Shown: positions 10,442-19,558, counted from the first letter of the stretch. The stretch: 64,000 nt of DNA from Arthrobacter sp. B2a2-09 (GCF_027587375.1 NZ_JAMXIC010000027.1:1-64000); one strand, 5' to 3'. The notes: generated by a model not told the origin, from the letters alone. A program made the numbers and translations.

Positions 10442-11422
10442 CTACGCCTCGTGTTTGCCCGCTTCGTCCGTGGCCGCCTGGTCATTGCCTGCTTCGTCCT
10501 TGTGCAGGCTGGCGGCGATGTTCTTTACGGCCGTCTTGGCGTCGGTTGCCACCTTTGCTGCGGTGTCCGTAGCGTCCTCGACGGCGTGTTTTGCCTTCTC
10601 GGCTACAGCTTGGGTTTTGTCGGCTACGTTGAGGGTCACGTCGTCAACCGCGTCAGCTATCTTGCCGGCGGTTTCGTTGGCCTTGTCAGCGACTTTCTCG
10701 GCGGCAGCTGCGGCCGGCACGGGCGATGGCGTTACCGGGACTGGAGTCTTCCACGGGTCTTCCACCGGGCGGCTGGCCTTCCACGCGGCAATGCCGGCCG
10801 CGGCAGCTGCTGCTACAACCGTGAAGATCAGGAAGCCCCGCTTTTTGGGCTTCCGGGTCTTGGCAAGTTCTTTCGAGACTGTTTTGGATGCTTCCTCAGC
10901 CGCTGCTTTCAGCTGGCCCCCTGTGGCCTGTGCCTGCTCCTGCAGATTGTGCACCACTCCCGAGTCCACCAGCTTCTGTGCGACGGCATCCACCTGCGCG
11001 GGTGCATTCTCAAGGGCTTGGTGGACAACCACGGAGGCCTGCCCGAGTTGCTCGGAGAGTCTGGGCAGGTACTCCTCAACAACCTTGTCCCGGGCGTGGC
11101 CGAGTGCTGGAGTGGCCTTGTTAAGGGCTTCCTGGATCTTGGGTGAGGCGTCCTCGACGACGTCGTGGATCCTCGGTGCGAGGTTCGCCAAGCCTTCCTG
11201 GAGCTTCGGCGTGACGGTTGCAACGCCGTCGGCGAGGTTGTGCGCAGCCGACTTCAGGCCTTCCTGAAGCTTCGGCGAAGCGGTGTCGATGCCGTGCTGG
11301 ATGCGGGGAACCGCCCAGCTCACAGCTGCTTCGACGCGCGGTGTCGCCCAGTCCTTGGCATTTTCGACACCATTCACGACGGTGTGTTCAAGTTCGCGGG
11401 CAATCCGGTCCGATTTCTTCAC
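10442..11422 (-). CDS. Proline-punctuated amphipathic-helix repeat protein with one membrane segment
   Basis: 326 residues from GTG 11422, chosen because GGGAGG lies 5 bases upstream. Residues ~27-110 contain repeated ~11- or 22-residue units with the pattern SPKLQEGL / TPKLQEGL / APRIHDVV / SPKIQEAL, like apolipoprotein or LEA amphipathic helices. A basic patch (RKPKKR) precedes one membrane segment near 196-214. A Pro-rich linker follows, then a second Ala/Lys/Asp-rich helix-repeat tail resembling LEA proteins (DKTQAVAEKAKHAVEDATD). I know of no function; a membrane- or surface-associated structural or stress role is only a guess. Flanked by a good terminator. Confidence 0.75.
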   Translation of the reverse strand: MKKSDRIARELEHTVVNGVENAKDWATPRVEAAVSWAVPRIQHGIDTASPKLQEGLKSAAHNLADGVATVTPKLQEGLANLAPRIHDVVEDASPKIQEALNKATPALGHARDKVVEEYLPRLSEQLGQASVVVHQALENAPAQVDAVAQKLVDSGVVHNLQEQAQATGGQLKAAAEEASKTVSKELAKTRKPKKRGFLIFTVVAAAAAAGIAAWKASRPVEDPWKTPVPVTPSPVPAAAAAEKVADKANETAGKIADAVDDVTLNVADKTQAVAEKAKHAVEDATDTAAKVATDAKTAVKNIAASLHKDEAGNDQAATDEAGKHEA

Positions 11423-11575
11423 AACTACCTCCCGATCAACATGCTCGTTTGTTGTTAGCCTACGTCGCTTGATCGGCACCGGCTATTCATCCGGCGGATT
11501 CACGGAAGATTTCACCTAGCGCGGAACCGCCTTCCTGGCCGCCTCGGCGTTGACCCTGCGTGAAAGAATGGCGCT

Positions 11576-12118
11576 ATGACCATCGCAACCGCAAAAGCAA
11601 CTTTCCACACGAACCTCGGTGACATCGTGGTTGACCTCTTCGGCAACCACGCGCCGAAGACGGTCGCCAACTTCGTTGGCCTGGCCACAGGCGAAAAGTC
11701 CTGGACGCACCCGGAGACCGGCGAAGACAAGACCGGTACCCCGCTGTACGACGGCACCATTTTCCACCGCATCATCAAAGACTTCATGATCCAGGGCGGC
11801 GATCCCCTGGGCCGCGGCATCGGCGGTCCGGGCTACAAGTTCGACGACGAGATCCACCCGGAACTCAACTTCAACGCCCCTTACAAGCTGGCCATGGCCA
11901 ACGCCGGCGTCCAGATGGGCAAGGGCACCAACGGTTCCCAGTTCTTCATCACCACGGTCAACACCGACTGGCTTTTCGGCAAGCACTCCATCTTCGGTGA
12001 GGTTGCTGACGAGGAGTCCAAGAAGGTTGTAGACGCGATCGAGGCCGTCCGCACCGGCATGGGCGACCGTCCCGTTGAAGACGTGGTCATCAACAGCATT
12101 GATATCGTCCAGCTCTGA
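11576..12118 (+). CDS. ppiA: Cyclophilin-type peptidyl-prolyl cis-trans isomerase
   Basis: 180 residues from ATG 11576. Catalyses proline cis-trans isomerisation during folding. The cyclophilin active-site segments are present: FHRIIKDFMIQGGDP, GTNGSQFFITT, and WLFGKHSIFGEV. No signal peptide, so cytosolic. It occupies the position of ppiA (Rv0009) after gyrA and the tRNAs in mycobacteria, which supports the symbol. The next gene starts 21 bases downstream on the same strand. Confidence 0.95.
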   Translation: MTIATAKATFHTNLGDIVVDLFGNHAPKTVANFVGLATGEKSWTHPETGEDKTGTPLYDGTIFHRIIKDFMIQGGDPLGRGIGGPGYKFDDEIHPELNFNAPYKLAMANAGVQMGKGTNGSQFFITTVNTDWLFGKHSIFGEVADEESKKVVDAIEAVRTGMGDRPVEDVVINSIDIVQL

Positions 12119-12139
12119 TCCGCGGAGCCTGAGCAGCAT

Positions 12140-13009
12140 ATGAGTTACGGAATCCCGGCGGCGGAGCCGTCAGCAGACATTCCGGTGTGCCCCCGGCACC
12201 CGGACAGGCCTTCCTATGTGCGGTGCCAGCGTTGCGGGCGTCCCGCATGCCCCGAATGCCAGCGGGCGGCCGCCGTCGGGTTCCAATGCATTGACTGCGT
12301 CAATGAAATGAAGCGTTCGACGCCGGCAGTGCGTTCCGCCTACGGCGGCGCCATTGCGACTGGTCGTCCTTTGGCGACGTACGTACTTATTGGGCTCTGC
12401 GCCCTGGTGTACGTGCTGCAATGGCTGATTCCCGGCGATGTCGTGGAGAATCAACTCGCCTTCGCGTCCGTCTACGCCTCACCGCAATACGGGGCCTTCG
12501 AACCCTGGCGGATGCTGACGAGCGCTTTTGTCCACTCCCAGGGCTTTGTCCTGCACATCGTGCTCAACATGTACATGCTGTGGATCTTTGGCCAGGTGCT
12601 TGAGCCCGTTCTTGGACGCATTCGCTTCCTGGCCGTTTACCTGTTGTCCGCCATTGGCGGCTCTGTCGGCTTCCTGCTCCTGACGCCTGTCTTGCCTCCT
12701 ACTGGAGTAGAAGGTGCGTCCGGTGCGATCTTCGGGCTCTTTGGCGCACTGTTGGTGGTCCAAAGCCGACGCGGCGGAGACACCCGGCAGCTGTGGATCC
12801 TCATTGCCATCAACGGCGTGATTGGCTTCGTTGTCCCTGGAATCGCCTGGCAGGCCCACTTGGGTGGCCTCGTTACGGGAGGCCTGTGCGCCGCCGTGAT
12901 CGCCTTCGCCCCGCGTGGGCCCCGCCAGGCGCTGTTGCAGACTGCCGGGATGGCCCTGGTGGCCGGAATTCTGGTCCTGGCTACCATCATCCGGGCCACA
13001 GCGGGCTAA
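12140..13009 (+). CDS. Rhomboid-family intramembrane serine protease
   Basis: 289 residues from ATG 12140. The N-terminal ~45 residues carry a B-box-like zinc site with paired Cys/His (CPRHPDRP, CQRCGRPACPEC, CIDC). The rhomboid membrane domain follows, with HIVLNMYMLW, the nucleophile motif GASGAIFG near residue 193, and the partner His in WQAHLGGL near 240. Rhomboids cut transmembrane substrates inside the bilayer; the substrate here is unknown. Follows ppiA by 21 bases, a common actinobacterial arrangement. Confidence 0.92.
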   Translation: MSYGIPAAEPSADIPVCPRHPDRPSYVRCQRCGRPACPECQRAAAVGFQCIDCVNEMKRSTPAVRSAYGGAIATGRPLATYVLIGLCALVYVLQWLIPGDVVENQLAFASVYASPQYGAFEPWRMLTSAFVHSQGFVLHIVLNMYMLWIFGQVLEPVLGRIRFLAVYLLSAIGGSVGFLLLTPVLPPTGVEGASGAIFGLFGALLVVQSRRGGDTRQLWILIAINGVIGFVVPGIAWQAHLGGLVTGGLCAAVIAFAPRGPRQALLQTAGMALVAGILVLATIIRATAG

Positions 13010-13024
13010 CAGCTCTTTACGCTT

Positions 13025-13495
13025 TCACCCTAGGAGTTCCTCCAAGCGGTCCATCGACTCCTTGATGCCTGCATCCATGCCGCTGGCTACTGCCATGTCC
13101 CGGGCCTCCACCGAGGGAAACACGGAATGCTGAACCACGCGTGTGCGGCCCCCGAGGTCTTCAAACCTGGTGGTATCCAACGTGACTTGCCCCGGTGCGC
13201 CGTCGAATTCGAAGGTCTGGATGATCCGCAATGGCTCCTGGACCTCGTGGAAGACCCCGCGGAAGCCGAACTCGTTGCCCTGGCCGTCCAAATGTGTGTA
13301 GCGGTAGCTGCCGCCCGTCCGAGCGTCGTAGGATTCCAGGCGCATTTCGAGCCGACGCGGCCCCAGCCATTTGACGACAAGTTCCGGATCCGTGAAAGCC
13401 TCGAACACGCGCTCCGGTGCGGCGTCGAAGTCGCGGCTCGTGTCGATGAACGGCGTACCCGCCGTGACGTCAATGGTTGTTGTGTTGGTGCTCAT
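13025..13495 (-). CDS. SRPBCC (AHSA1/START-like) domain protein
   Basis: 156 residues. A helix-grip fold protein of the AHSA1-like group, with the hallmark DFDAAPERVFEAFTDPELV at residues ~23-41, the WLGPRR segment, and the C-terminal long helix GMDAGIKESMDRLEELL. These proteins bind hydrophobic ligands. It is translated from a start inside the upstream ArsR gene (26-base overlap), so both are made together. ArsR-SRPBCC pairs are common in actinobacteria, but the ligand is unknown. Confidence 0.88.
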   Translation of the reverse strand: MSTNTTTIDVTAGTPFIDTSRDFDAAPERVFEAFTDPELVVKWLGPRRLEMRLESYDARTGGSYRYTHLDGQGNEFGFRGVFHEVQEPLRIIQTFEFDGAPGQVTLDTTRFEDLGGRTRVVQHSVFPSVEARDMAVASGMDAGIKESMDRLEELLG

Positions 13496-13874
13496 TGTTC
13501 TTCTCCTTTTCCGGATTTTTTTCGGCTGTGCCTGTGGCCAATAGTTCGTCCAGCCGGGCGAAACGTTCCTCGGCCTGAAGACGGTAGCTCTCGATCCACT
13601 CCGCCAAGGGACCCAGCGCTGTGGTGTTCAAGTGGCAGGGACGGCGCTGCGCTTCCCTGCTCCTGGTGATGAGCCCTGCGCCTTCGAGCACTTGAAGATG
13701 CTTCGAAATGGCTTGGAGGGTGACGCTGAACGGCTGGGCGATCTCGTTGACGGTGGCATCGCCCAAGGCCAACCGCGCCAGTATCTTGCGGCGGACAGGA
13801 TCGGCGAGGGCCATGAACGCCCTGTTGAGCTGGTCTTCCGGATCCAGCACCGCTGTACCAATCGTCTCCGGCAT
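13470..13874 (-). CDS. ArsR-family transcriptional regulator
   Basis: 134 residues from ATG 13874 with GGGGAG 6 bases upstream; a longer frame to 13907 has no ribosome site. A winged helix-turn-helix (RRKILARLALGDATVNEIAQ, then SVTLQAISKHLQVLEGAGL) fills residues ~20-85. There is no CxC metal motif, so it belongs to the non-metal ArsR group usually paired with SRPBCC proteins. Probably represses its own operon. Confidence 0.9.
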   Translation of the reverse strand: MPETIGTAVLDPEDQLNRAFMALADPVRRKILARLALGDATVNEIAQPFSVTLQAISKHLQVLEGAGLITRSREAQRRPCHLNTTALGPLAEWIESYRLQAEERFARLDELLATGTAEKNPEKEKNNEHQHNNH

Positions 13875-14421
13875 GCGTCTCCCCTGTCTGGCTCCAGGCT
13901 CAAGCATCGCGGACTTTCGAATTTTCCACAGTACTCAAGCGATCGGTTGATCAACTAGTTCATTGAATAAGATCAGACTAAAACTGTGCATTGAGTCCGT
14001 CAAGACCCCTTGGAAATGTTTTCCACAAGGGTTATCCACAATGTGTGTAACTTACAAGCGTGTAGTTCGATGATGAATGGACTCTCCAGGGCGAGATAGC
14101 AGGGGCAGCAGGTTCCCCTGGGGATTAACGTCCACATCTGTGGATAACTTTTGCCCACGCGCCTGTGGGTATGTGGATAAGAAGTGCGTTATTCGGGGGT
14201 GTGTGGACAACCTCAGCGTTGGCAGCGGCATGAGCGCGGTATCAACAGAGTTATCAACATTGTTAATAACTCACAGTGCTGTAGTTCGGTGTCCTTCCTA
14301 GCGCTTGAGGCCCGCCGTTCTGGGAGTTTTCCACTTTGTAGGCACAGTTTTTCCCCAACTGTGGATAACTTGTGGGTAGCTGCCTGTTGTTAAGTGTGTA
14401 ACTACAGTGCCGACGGGCTGG
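13875..14421. other. Non-coding region with a DnaA-box cluster (origin-like)
   Basis: 547 bases without a plausible gene. Perfect TTATCCACA boxes lie at 14032-14040 on the plus strand and, as TGTGGATAA, at 14139-14147, 14172-14180 and 14360-14368. TGTGGACAA is at 14202-14210. One-mismatch versions include TTTTCCACA at 14019-14027 and TTATCAACA at 14251-14259. An AT-rich stretch at about 13945-13990 could melt easily. The layout resembles an oriC or a DnaA-titrating locus, yet dnaA-dnaN, the normal origin site, should be several kilobases left of this window. Confidence 0.7.
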
Positions 14422-15825
14422 CTACGTAAGTTCAGCGCCATAGAGTACCGCCGCCGTATTTCGGTGCCGCTCGCGTACTTCCGTAGTCCATTCCGCGCGT
14501 TCGGCGGGATCGACGGCCTGCCGTTTGGCCGGTGGCCAATCAGGCAGTTCACCAGTCAGCGCCCATGCCGCTTGACGGGCGGCTCCGAGTGCCGCGTATT
14601 CCCGGGATTCGGGCCAGCCCACTGTGCGTCCTGTGAGGTCGGCAACTGCTTGGCGGAGAGCCGCGGACCGCGATCCGCCGCCCACCAGGGTGACTATTTC
14701 AATCACGAGACCGGCCCGGGACAAATCATCGATGGCATCGGCGATCGCGCATGCCAGGCCGAGTATGGCGGCGCGCGCGAGGTTTTGGGGTGTCATCGAG
14801 AATCGCGTGAGACCGATCAGCGCTCCTTGGGACGCGGGCAATAGCGGGGTACGTTCCCCGTCCAGGTATGGGAGGAAGCAGAGCCCCTGGGCGTCAGGCG
14901 GCCCTTGGGACGCAAGTTCGTCGAGTTCGCCGAGGCTGAGGCTCAGCATATGGGCTGCTGAGTTGAGGATTCGGGCGCCGTTGAGAGTGGCGACTATAGG
15001 TAGCTGGGCGCCTGCCGCGTCGGCCATGTCGGCAACATGCCCCGTCACGTCAACCACGTGCAGGGTATCGACCATGGATACCGTCATGCTGGTGCCGATC
15101 GACACGACGGCTTCACCTTGGACGGTGCCAAGGCCAAAGGCCGAAGCGGCGTTGTCCCCGCACCCTGCCCCGACTACCACGCCCCCGGAAGTAACGCCTG
15201 CACGCTCTCCGGGTCCCAAAACGCGGGGCACCGATAGCTGACGGCCGAAAGCCGCTTCCAGGATATCGGTCCTATATCCAGCTCCCGTCGAAGCCCAATA
15301 ACCGGTTCCGGATGCGTCGGAGCGGTCTGTGGTCGGATCTCCCTGGGCGCCGAGAAGCCGCCAGGTCAACCAATCGTGCGGGATAACCACGCGCTGTACT
15401 CGATCCGCGGTCTCGGGAGCTGTTCGGGCGAGCCAACGGAGTTTCGATACAGGGTGGGCAGCCGTAGGGATCATACCCAGTTCCCGGGCCCACCAGTCCG
15501 GGCCGAACTCGCGGCGGAGCTCAAGGGCCGACGAGGTTGCGCGTTGGTCGTTCCACAGGATTGCTTCGTTGACCGGCTCTTCGTTCGCTCCAAGGAAGAT
15601 GGTGGAATGCTGCTGTGCGCTAACCGAAACGGCCTTGACTCCGCCTAATGCGGTGGCCCCGACGCCGGTGAAGGCATCCCACCACGCCTTGGGATCGACG
15701 GCGGTACCGTCGGGGTGTGGGAGCGCGGTGGAAGTCCGGATCTCGCCCGTTGCCGCGTTCACTGTGATGTATTTGCAGCTTTGCGTCGACGAATCAACGC
15801 CGGCGACGAGGAGTGGACGCGGCAT
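14422..15825 (-). CDS. FGGY-family carbohydrate kinase (xylulokinase-like)
   Basis: 467 residues. The FGGY actin-like fold is shown by the N-terminal phosphate loop VAGVDSSTQSCKYITVN, the SAQQH segment, ILWNDQRA, the second-domain GCGDNAASAFG and the C-terminal VGGGSRSAALRQAVADL. The closest match in mind is xylulokinase XylB, which makes D-xylulose 5-phosphate from D-xylulose and ATP. It lies one base after the SorC regulator on the same strand and back to back with a polyol importer operon, so another pentulose or tetrulose is also possible. Confidence 0.85.
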   Translation of the reverse strand: MPRPLLVAGVDSSTQSCKYITVNAATGEIRTSTALPHPDGTAVDPKAWWDAFTGVGATALGGVKAVSVSAQQHSTIFLGANEEPVNEAILWNDQRATSSALELRREFGPDWWARELGMIPTAAHPVSKLRWLARTAPETADRVQRVVIPHDWLTWRLLGAQGDPTTDRSDASGTGYWASTGAGYRTDILEAAFGRQLSVPRVLGPGERAGVTSGGVVVGAGCGDNAASAFGLGTVQGEAVVSIGTSMTVSMVDTLHVVDVTGHVADMADAAGAQLPIVATLNGARILNSAAHMLSLSLGELDELASQGPPDAQGLCFLPYLDGERTPLLPASQGALIGLTRFSMTPQNLARAAILGLACAIADAIDDLSRAGLVIEIVTLVGGGSRSAALRQAVADLTGRTVGWPESREYAALGAARQAAWALTGELPDWPPAKRQAVDPAERAEWTTEVRERHRNTAAVLYGAELT

Positions 15826-15826
15826 C

Positions 15827-16768
15827 CTAGCCTCCGAGTAGTCTTTCGGCCGTTGCTGCGTCAGTGACTAGGCCCTTGAGAAGCCCTGAAGCCAGCACCG
15901 CCCGGATCGCCCGGGTTTTCGTGGGACCCCCAGCTACGGCTATGACGGTGGGAATGGCCCGCCATTGTTCTTCCGAGATCGCGATGCAGCGGTCGTCGAT
16001 GTCGTGAACGACCGAACCTGTGTCCGTGATTAGAGTCGCTCCGAACTCGGCGACAACTCCCCGTTCCAGGAGTTTCTCGCGGTCGCTCGGGTCCAAAGCG
16101 CGGTTCTTGATCATCTGTGAGTTTTCCGGTTTCCAAGAGCCGATTGAGCCGACCGCCACTGTGACTTTGTTGAACTGCTCAAATGTTTGCCGGGTATCGG
16201 GCTGCCTCCGGATGCCGACGGCGGCCTGGGCGTCGCTGACGACGAGCGGCGAATAGATGGTCCAAGGCCGGACACCCGCGATGGCGCTTACCCGGCGCAT
16301 GATTTCAAGACCGGTTTCTTGGATGGGGCCGGCGACTCCTGCCAATTGGACGACGCCGCACTTGGGTAGCTCACTCAGTGACCGCGCCATGGCATTGAGG
16401 GTACGCCCAGATGTCAGGCCAAGCACGTCCTCGTCTGTCAGGATTTCGCGCAAGAGGTCCCCTGCCGTGGACCCCAGCTTGGCCTGAATGACTTCATCGG
16501 CGTCCGATGGGACATCGACGACCACTGCGTGTTCAAGGCCAAAACGCTCTCGCAGTTGCACGGAAAGATCGAGCCTTACACCCGAGGGGCTCGCGATGTG
16601 GATCTTGACGATGCCTGAACTTACGGCCTCGTCGAGCAGGCGGCCTACCTTGAAGCGGCTGAGGCCGGTCTCATTGGCGATCTCAATCCTGGTCTTGTTC
16701 TGCAGGTAGTGCTGGGTTGCGATGTGGGCGATCTGTACTTGCTTGCCCGGTCCTGGCGCCTGTGCCAT
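15827..16768 (-). CDS. SorC-family sugar-responsive transcriptional regulator
   Basis: 313 residues from ATG 16768 with GGAGG 6 bases upstream. The N-terminal helix-turn-helix (NKTRIEIANETGLSRFKVGR) lies at residues ~24-45. The rest is the sugar-phosphate-binding SorC domain with LGLTSGRTLNAMARSL and AVAGGPTKTRAIRAVLASGL near the end. Such regulators bind phosphorylated sugars made by the pathway they control. It is divergent from the importer operon; TGAGCA half-sites in the shared intergenic region are its likely operators. Confidence 0.9.
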   Translation of the reverse strand: MAQAPGPGKQVQIAHIATQHYLQNKTRIEIANETGLSRFKVGRLLDEAVSSGIVKIHIASPSGVRLDLSVQLRERFGLEHAVVVDVPSDADEVIQAKLGSTAGDLLREILTDEDVLGLTSGRTLNAMARSLSELPKCGVVQLAGVAGPIQETGLEIMRRVSAIAGVRPWTIYSPLVVSDAQAAVGIRRQPDTRQTFEQFNKVTVAVGSIGSWKPENSQMIKNRALDPSDREKLLERGVVAEFGATLITDTGSVVHDIDDRCIAISEEQWRAIPTVIAVAGGPTKTRAIRAVLASGLLKGLVTDAATAERLLGG

Positions 16769-16787
16769 GAAACACCTCCGCTAGTCA

Positions 16788-16892
16788 TTTGAGCACACTT
16801 TCGAGTCGACGTTCCGGTGCTCTAATGAGCAATATTCTATCACCCTTGGAAGTTATGCTCATATGAGCAGTAGATATTTACATGTGAGCAGT
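16788..16892. promoter_or_regulatory. Candidate SorC operators (TGAGCA repeats)
   Basis: A perfect 14-bp palindrome, TGCTCATATGAGCA, lies at 16856-16869. A near-palindrome with the same TGCTC and GAGCA arms lies at 16818-16831. Single TGAGCA half-sites lie at 16790-16795 and 16885-16890. All fall between the divergent regulator and importer genes, so one protein could control both directions. Confidence 0.55.
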
Positions 16893-16956
16893 CGCCTCGT
16901 ATAGTCGATATCGGCCACCCTCCACGTGGCAATGAGACGGCAAGCAAAGGAGCTCG

Positions 16957-18522
16957 ATGAAGGTGTCGACCGTCCGCTCAGACGACAGCATCCCCGTCAT
17001 CCCCATGCTCGAGTGTTCGGGTATCACCATGTCTTTCGGGGGAATCCCCGTACTCAGAGGGATCACGTTCACCCTCGAACCCGGGACCGTCACAGCCCTT
17101 GCGGGCGAGAACGGTGCCGGCAAGTCCACGCTCATGAAGATCGCCTCGGGGCAGTACCGCCCCGACGACGGAGAAGTGAGGGTCCGGGGGCAGCACCTGC
17201 ACAGCGGCAACACTCAGGCGGCCTACTCCCTGGGAGTGGCCATCGTCCCCCAAGAGCTTGCTTCGATTCCGGAGCTGATGGTCTACGAAAACCTCTTCAT
17301 CGGCCGCGAGCTGAGGAACAACTTCGGCGTGCTCGACCGCCGCTCAATGATCAAAGCGGCCAGCGGATACCTAGAGGACTTCGGCCTTGATACTGACCCA
17401 AAGACCCGCATGGGCGCCCTGCCCGTAGGGGTAAGGCAGATCATCGAGATCATCAAGGCTACGAACCGCGGAGCCCGGGTCCTCCTGCTCGACGAGCCCA
17501 CGAGTGCAATCGCCGAACGCGAAGTCGCACGACTGGCCCGGATCGTGCGCTCTTTGCGCGACCAAGGCGTCGCCATCCTCTTCACCACCCACAAGATGGA
17601 GGAGATCCGGGCTATGGCAGACCGCGTGGTCGTGCTGCGCGACGGAAAGCTCGTCAGCGATACGCCTCTGGCCGACATCACCGACGACGGCATCGTTACG
17701 GCGATGATCGGACGCGAACTCGACCAGCTGTTTCCGGACCGTCCGGAGTCCGGCGCAGACACTGTTCTCGAGGTCGACAACGTCGTTATCGCCCAAGGCT
17801 CCGAGCCGATCAGTTTCTCGGTAAAGCGAGGAGAGATCCTGGGCCTCGCCGGCTTGGTGGGAGCCGGTCGCACCGAGCTGATCGAGTGCATTTACGGCAT
17901 CCGCAAACCAGTCTCAGGCACGGTCCGTGTGTCCGGGACACCGCTCAAAGCCGGTGCGCCCCTCAGTTCGATCGCTCGCAAGCTCGCGATTGTGCCCGAG
18001 GACCGCAAAGGCGCCGGTGCCGTTCTCTCCTTGAGTGTCCTGGACAACGCGACACTCCCGCGCATCGCGGCCTTCTCGAAATTCGGGATCATTCAAGGGC
18101 GTAAGCGCCGCGAAACCATCGGGGCCATCATGAAGTCGATGCGTTTGAAGAGTGACGGCCTTGACCAGCACCTCGAGAACCTCTCAGGCGGCAATCAGCA
18201 GAAAGTCGTTTTCGGCCGCTGGCTCACCGGGCAGGTAGACGCGCTGCTTCTCGACGAGCCCACACGCGGCGTCGACGTCGGGGCGCGGAGCGAGATCTAC
18301 CGCATCATCACCGAACTGTCCTCCGCCGGCATGGCCGTCGTCATGGCTTCCAGCGATATGCCCGAGATCCTCAGCCTCTCCCACCGCGCATTCGTGATGC
18401 GCGAACTCGGCGTCGTCGGCGAACTCGACCGCGCCCAGCTCGACTGCCCCAACGTGCAGGACACCATTTTCCGACTCGCCTCCGGCCAGAGCGCCGCACC
18501 CGTGAAAGACACCACCCCATGA
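16957..18522 (+). CDS. Sugar/polyol ABC importer, ATPase subunit (RbsA type)
   Basis: 521 residues from ATG 16957 with AAAGGAG 6 bases upstream. Two ABC modules are fused, as in RbsA. The first has Walker A GENGAGKST near residue 51 and LLLDEPTSA. The second has the degenerate Walker A GLVGAGRTEL usual for this family and the signature LSGGNQQKVVFGRWL near 408. It powers import by the permease encoded next (ATGA overlap). With the downstream genes the substrate is most likely a four-carbon polyol such as threitol or erythritol. Confidence 0.93.
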   Translation: MKVSTVRSDDSIPVIPMLECSGITMSFGGIPVLRGITFTLEPGTVTALAGENGAGKSTLMKIASGQYRPDDGEVRVRGQHLHSGNTQAAYSLGVAIVPQELASIPELMVYENLFIGRELRNNFGVLDRRSMIKAASGYLEDFGLDTDPKTRMGALPVGVRQIIEIIKATNRGARVLLLDEPTSAIAEREVARLARIVRSLRDQGVAILFTTHKMEEIRAMADRVVVLRDGKLVSDTPLADITDDGIVTAMIGRELDQLFPDRPESGADTVLEVDNVVIAQGSEPISFSVKRGEILGLAGLVGAGRTELIECIYGIRKPVSGTVRVSGTPLKAGAPLSSIARKLAIVPEDRKGAGAVLSLSVLDNATLPRIAAFSKFGIIQGRKRRETIGAIMKSMRLKSDGLDQHLENLSGGNQQKVVFGRWLTGQVDALLLDEPTRGVDVGARSEIYRIITELSSAGMAVVMASSDMPEILSLSHRAFVMRELGVVGELDRAQLDCPNVQDTIFRLASGQSAAPVKDTTP

Positions 18523-19511
18523 ACACCACCATCGAAGAAATCCCTGTACCGCAACGCCGAGATTGGAAAGAACTCACCGGCGGATTCCTCATCCGCCACA
18601 TCATGGTGGTGGTGATGCTGCTCATCGTCGCATTCTTCGCATACCGCAGCGCACGGTTCGCCACGCCCGACAACCTCACCAACATCCTCATCGCGGCGGC
18701 ACCCTTCGCGCTCATCGCCCTCGGACAAACGCTCGTGATCCTGACCGGAGGCATCGACCTCTCCGTCGGCAGCGTCATGGCAGCCAGTGCCATGGCCGCG
18801 GCCTGGACCGCGAAGAATGCAGGCGACAATCTCATGCTGCCACTCCTCGCTGCAGTGGTCACCGGCCTGCTCGCGGGTTCCATCAACGGACTGATCGTCA
18901 GCAGGTTCGGAGTCCCGCCCTTCATCACCACGCTCGGGATGCTGACACTAGCCTCCGGAATCGCCTACGTCATCGGCGACGGCGCTCCCATCAACGGCCT
19001 TCCCACGAGCTTCGGCTCCTTCGCCAACACTCAGATCCTGGGCCTGACCTTCCCCGTCATCCTCATGATCATCGCCATCCTTGTTCTCGCCTTCATCATG
19101 AAGCGCACAAACTACGGCCTCCGGGTCTATGCGATCGGCGGCAACAGGCTCGCAGCAGAGATCGCCGGCGTCCGCTCACGCAGCATCCTGTTCAGCGTCT
19201 ATGCCATCAGCGGCGTGCTCGCCGGGCTCTCCGGACTCATGCTCGCCTCCCGCGTCATTACCGGCGCCCCCAACCTTGGCCAAGGTTACGAGCTGGACGC
19301 CATTGCCGCAGTGGTCATCGGCGGAGCGAGCCTCATGGGCGGCAGGGGCACGGTATGGGGGACCGCCGTCGGCCTCCTCTTGATCCAGACCATCAACAAC
19401 GGCCTGGACCTCCTCCTGGTCCCCGCCTACTGGCAGAGCGTGATCAAGGGGGTCATCATCGTCGCCGCCGTCGGCGTCGACGTCTGGGCCGCCCGCCGCG
19501 GCCGCCGTTGA
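18519..19511 (+). CDS. Sugar/polyol ABC importer, permease (RbsC type)
   Basis: 330 residues, start overlapping the ATPase stop by ATGA. About nine membrane segments. The family signature GQTLVILTGGIDLSVGSVMA lies near residues 69-88, and VIGGASLMGGRGTVWGT near 265. It forms the membrane channel of a CUT2-type importer. One permease gene only, so the pore is presumably a homodimer. Confidence 0.93.
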   Translation: MNTTIEEIPVPQRRDWKELTGGFLIRHIMVVVMLLIVAFFAYRSARFATPDNLTNILIAAAPFALIALGQTLVILTGGIDLSVGSVMAASAMAAAWTAKNAGDNLMLPLLAAVVTGLLAGSINGLIVSRFGVPPFITTLGMLTLASGIAYVIGDGAPINGLPTSFGSFANTQILGLTFPVILMIIAILVLAFIMKRTNYGLRVYAIGGNRLAAEIAGVRSRSILFSVYAISGVLAGLSGLMLASRVITGAPNLGQGYELDAIAAVVIGGASLMGGRGTVWGTAVGLLLIQTINNGLDLLLVPAYWQSVIKGVIIVAAVGVDVWAARRGRR

Positions 19512-19558
19512 TCGTCCTGTCCCCAGCACAACCAAACTCAACAATCAGAAGGAAGACC

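Noticed and set aside
18563..19558. Long upstream open frame continuous with the RbsB-type lipoprotein gene
   Set aside because: It overlaps the permease gene in another frame, reads as Arg/His/Pro-rich nonsense, and a proper signal peptide with lipobox starts at 19559.
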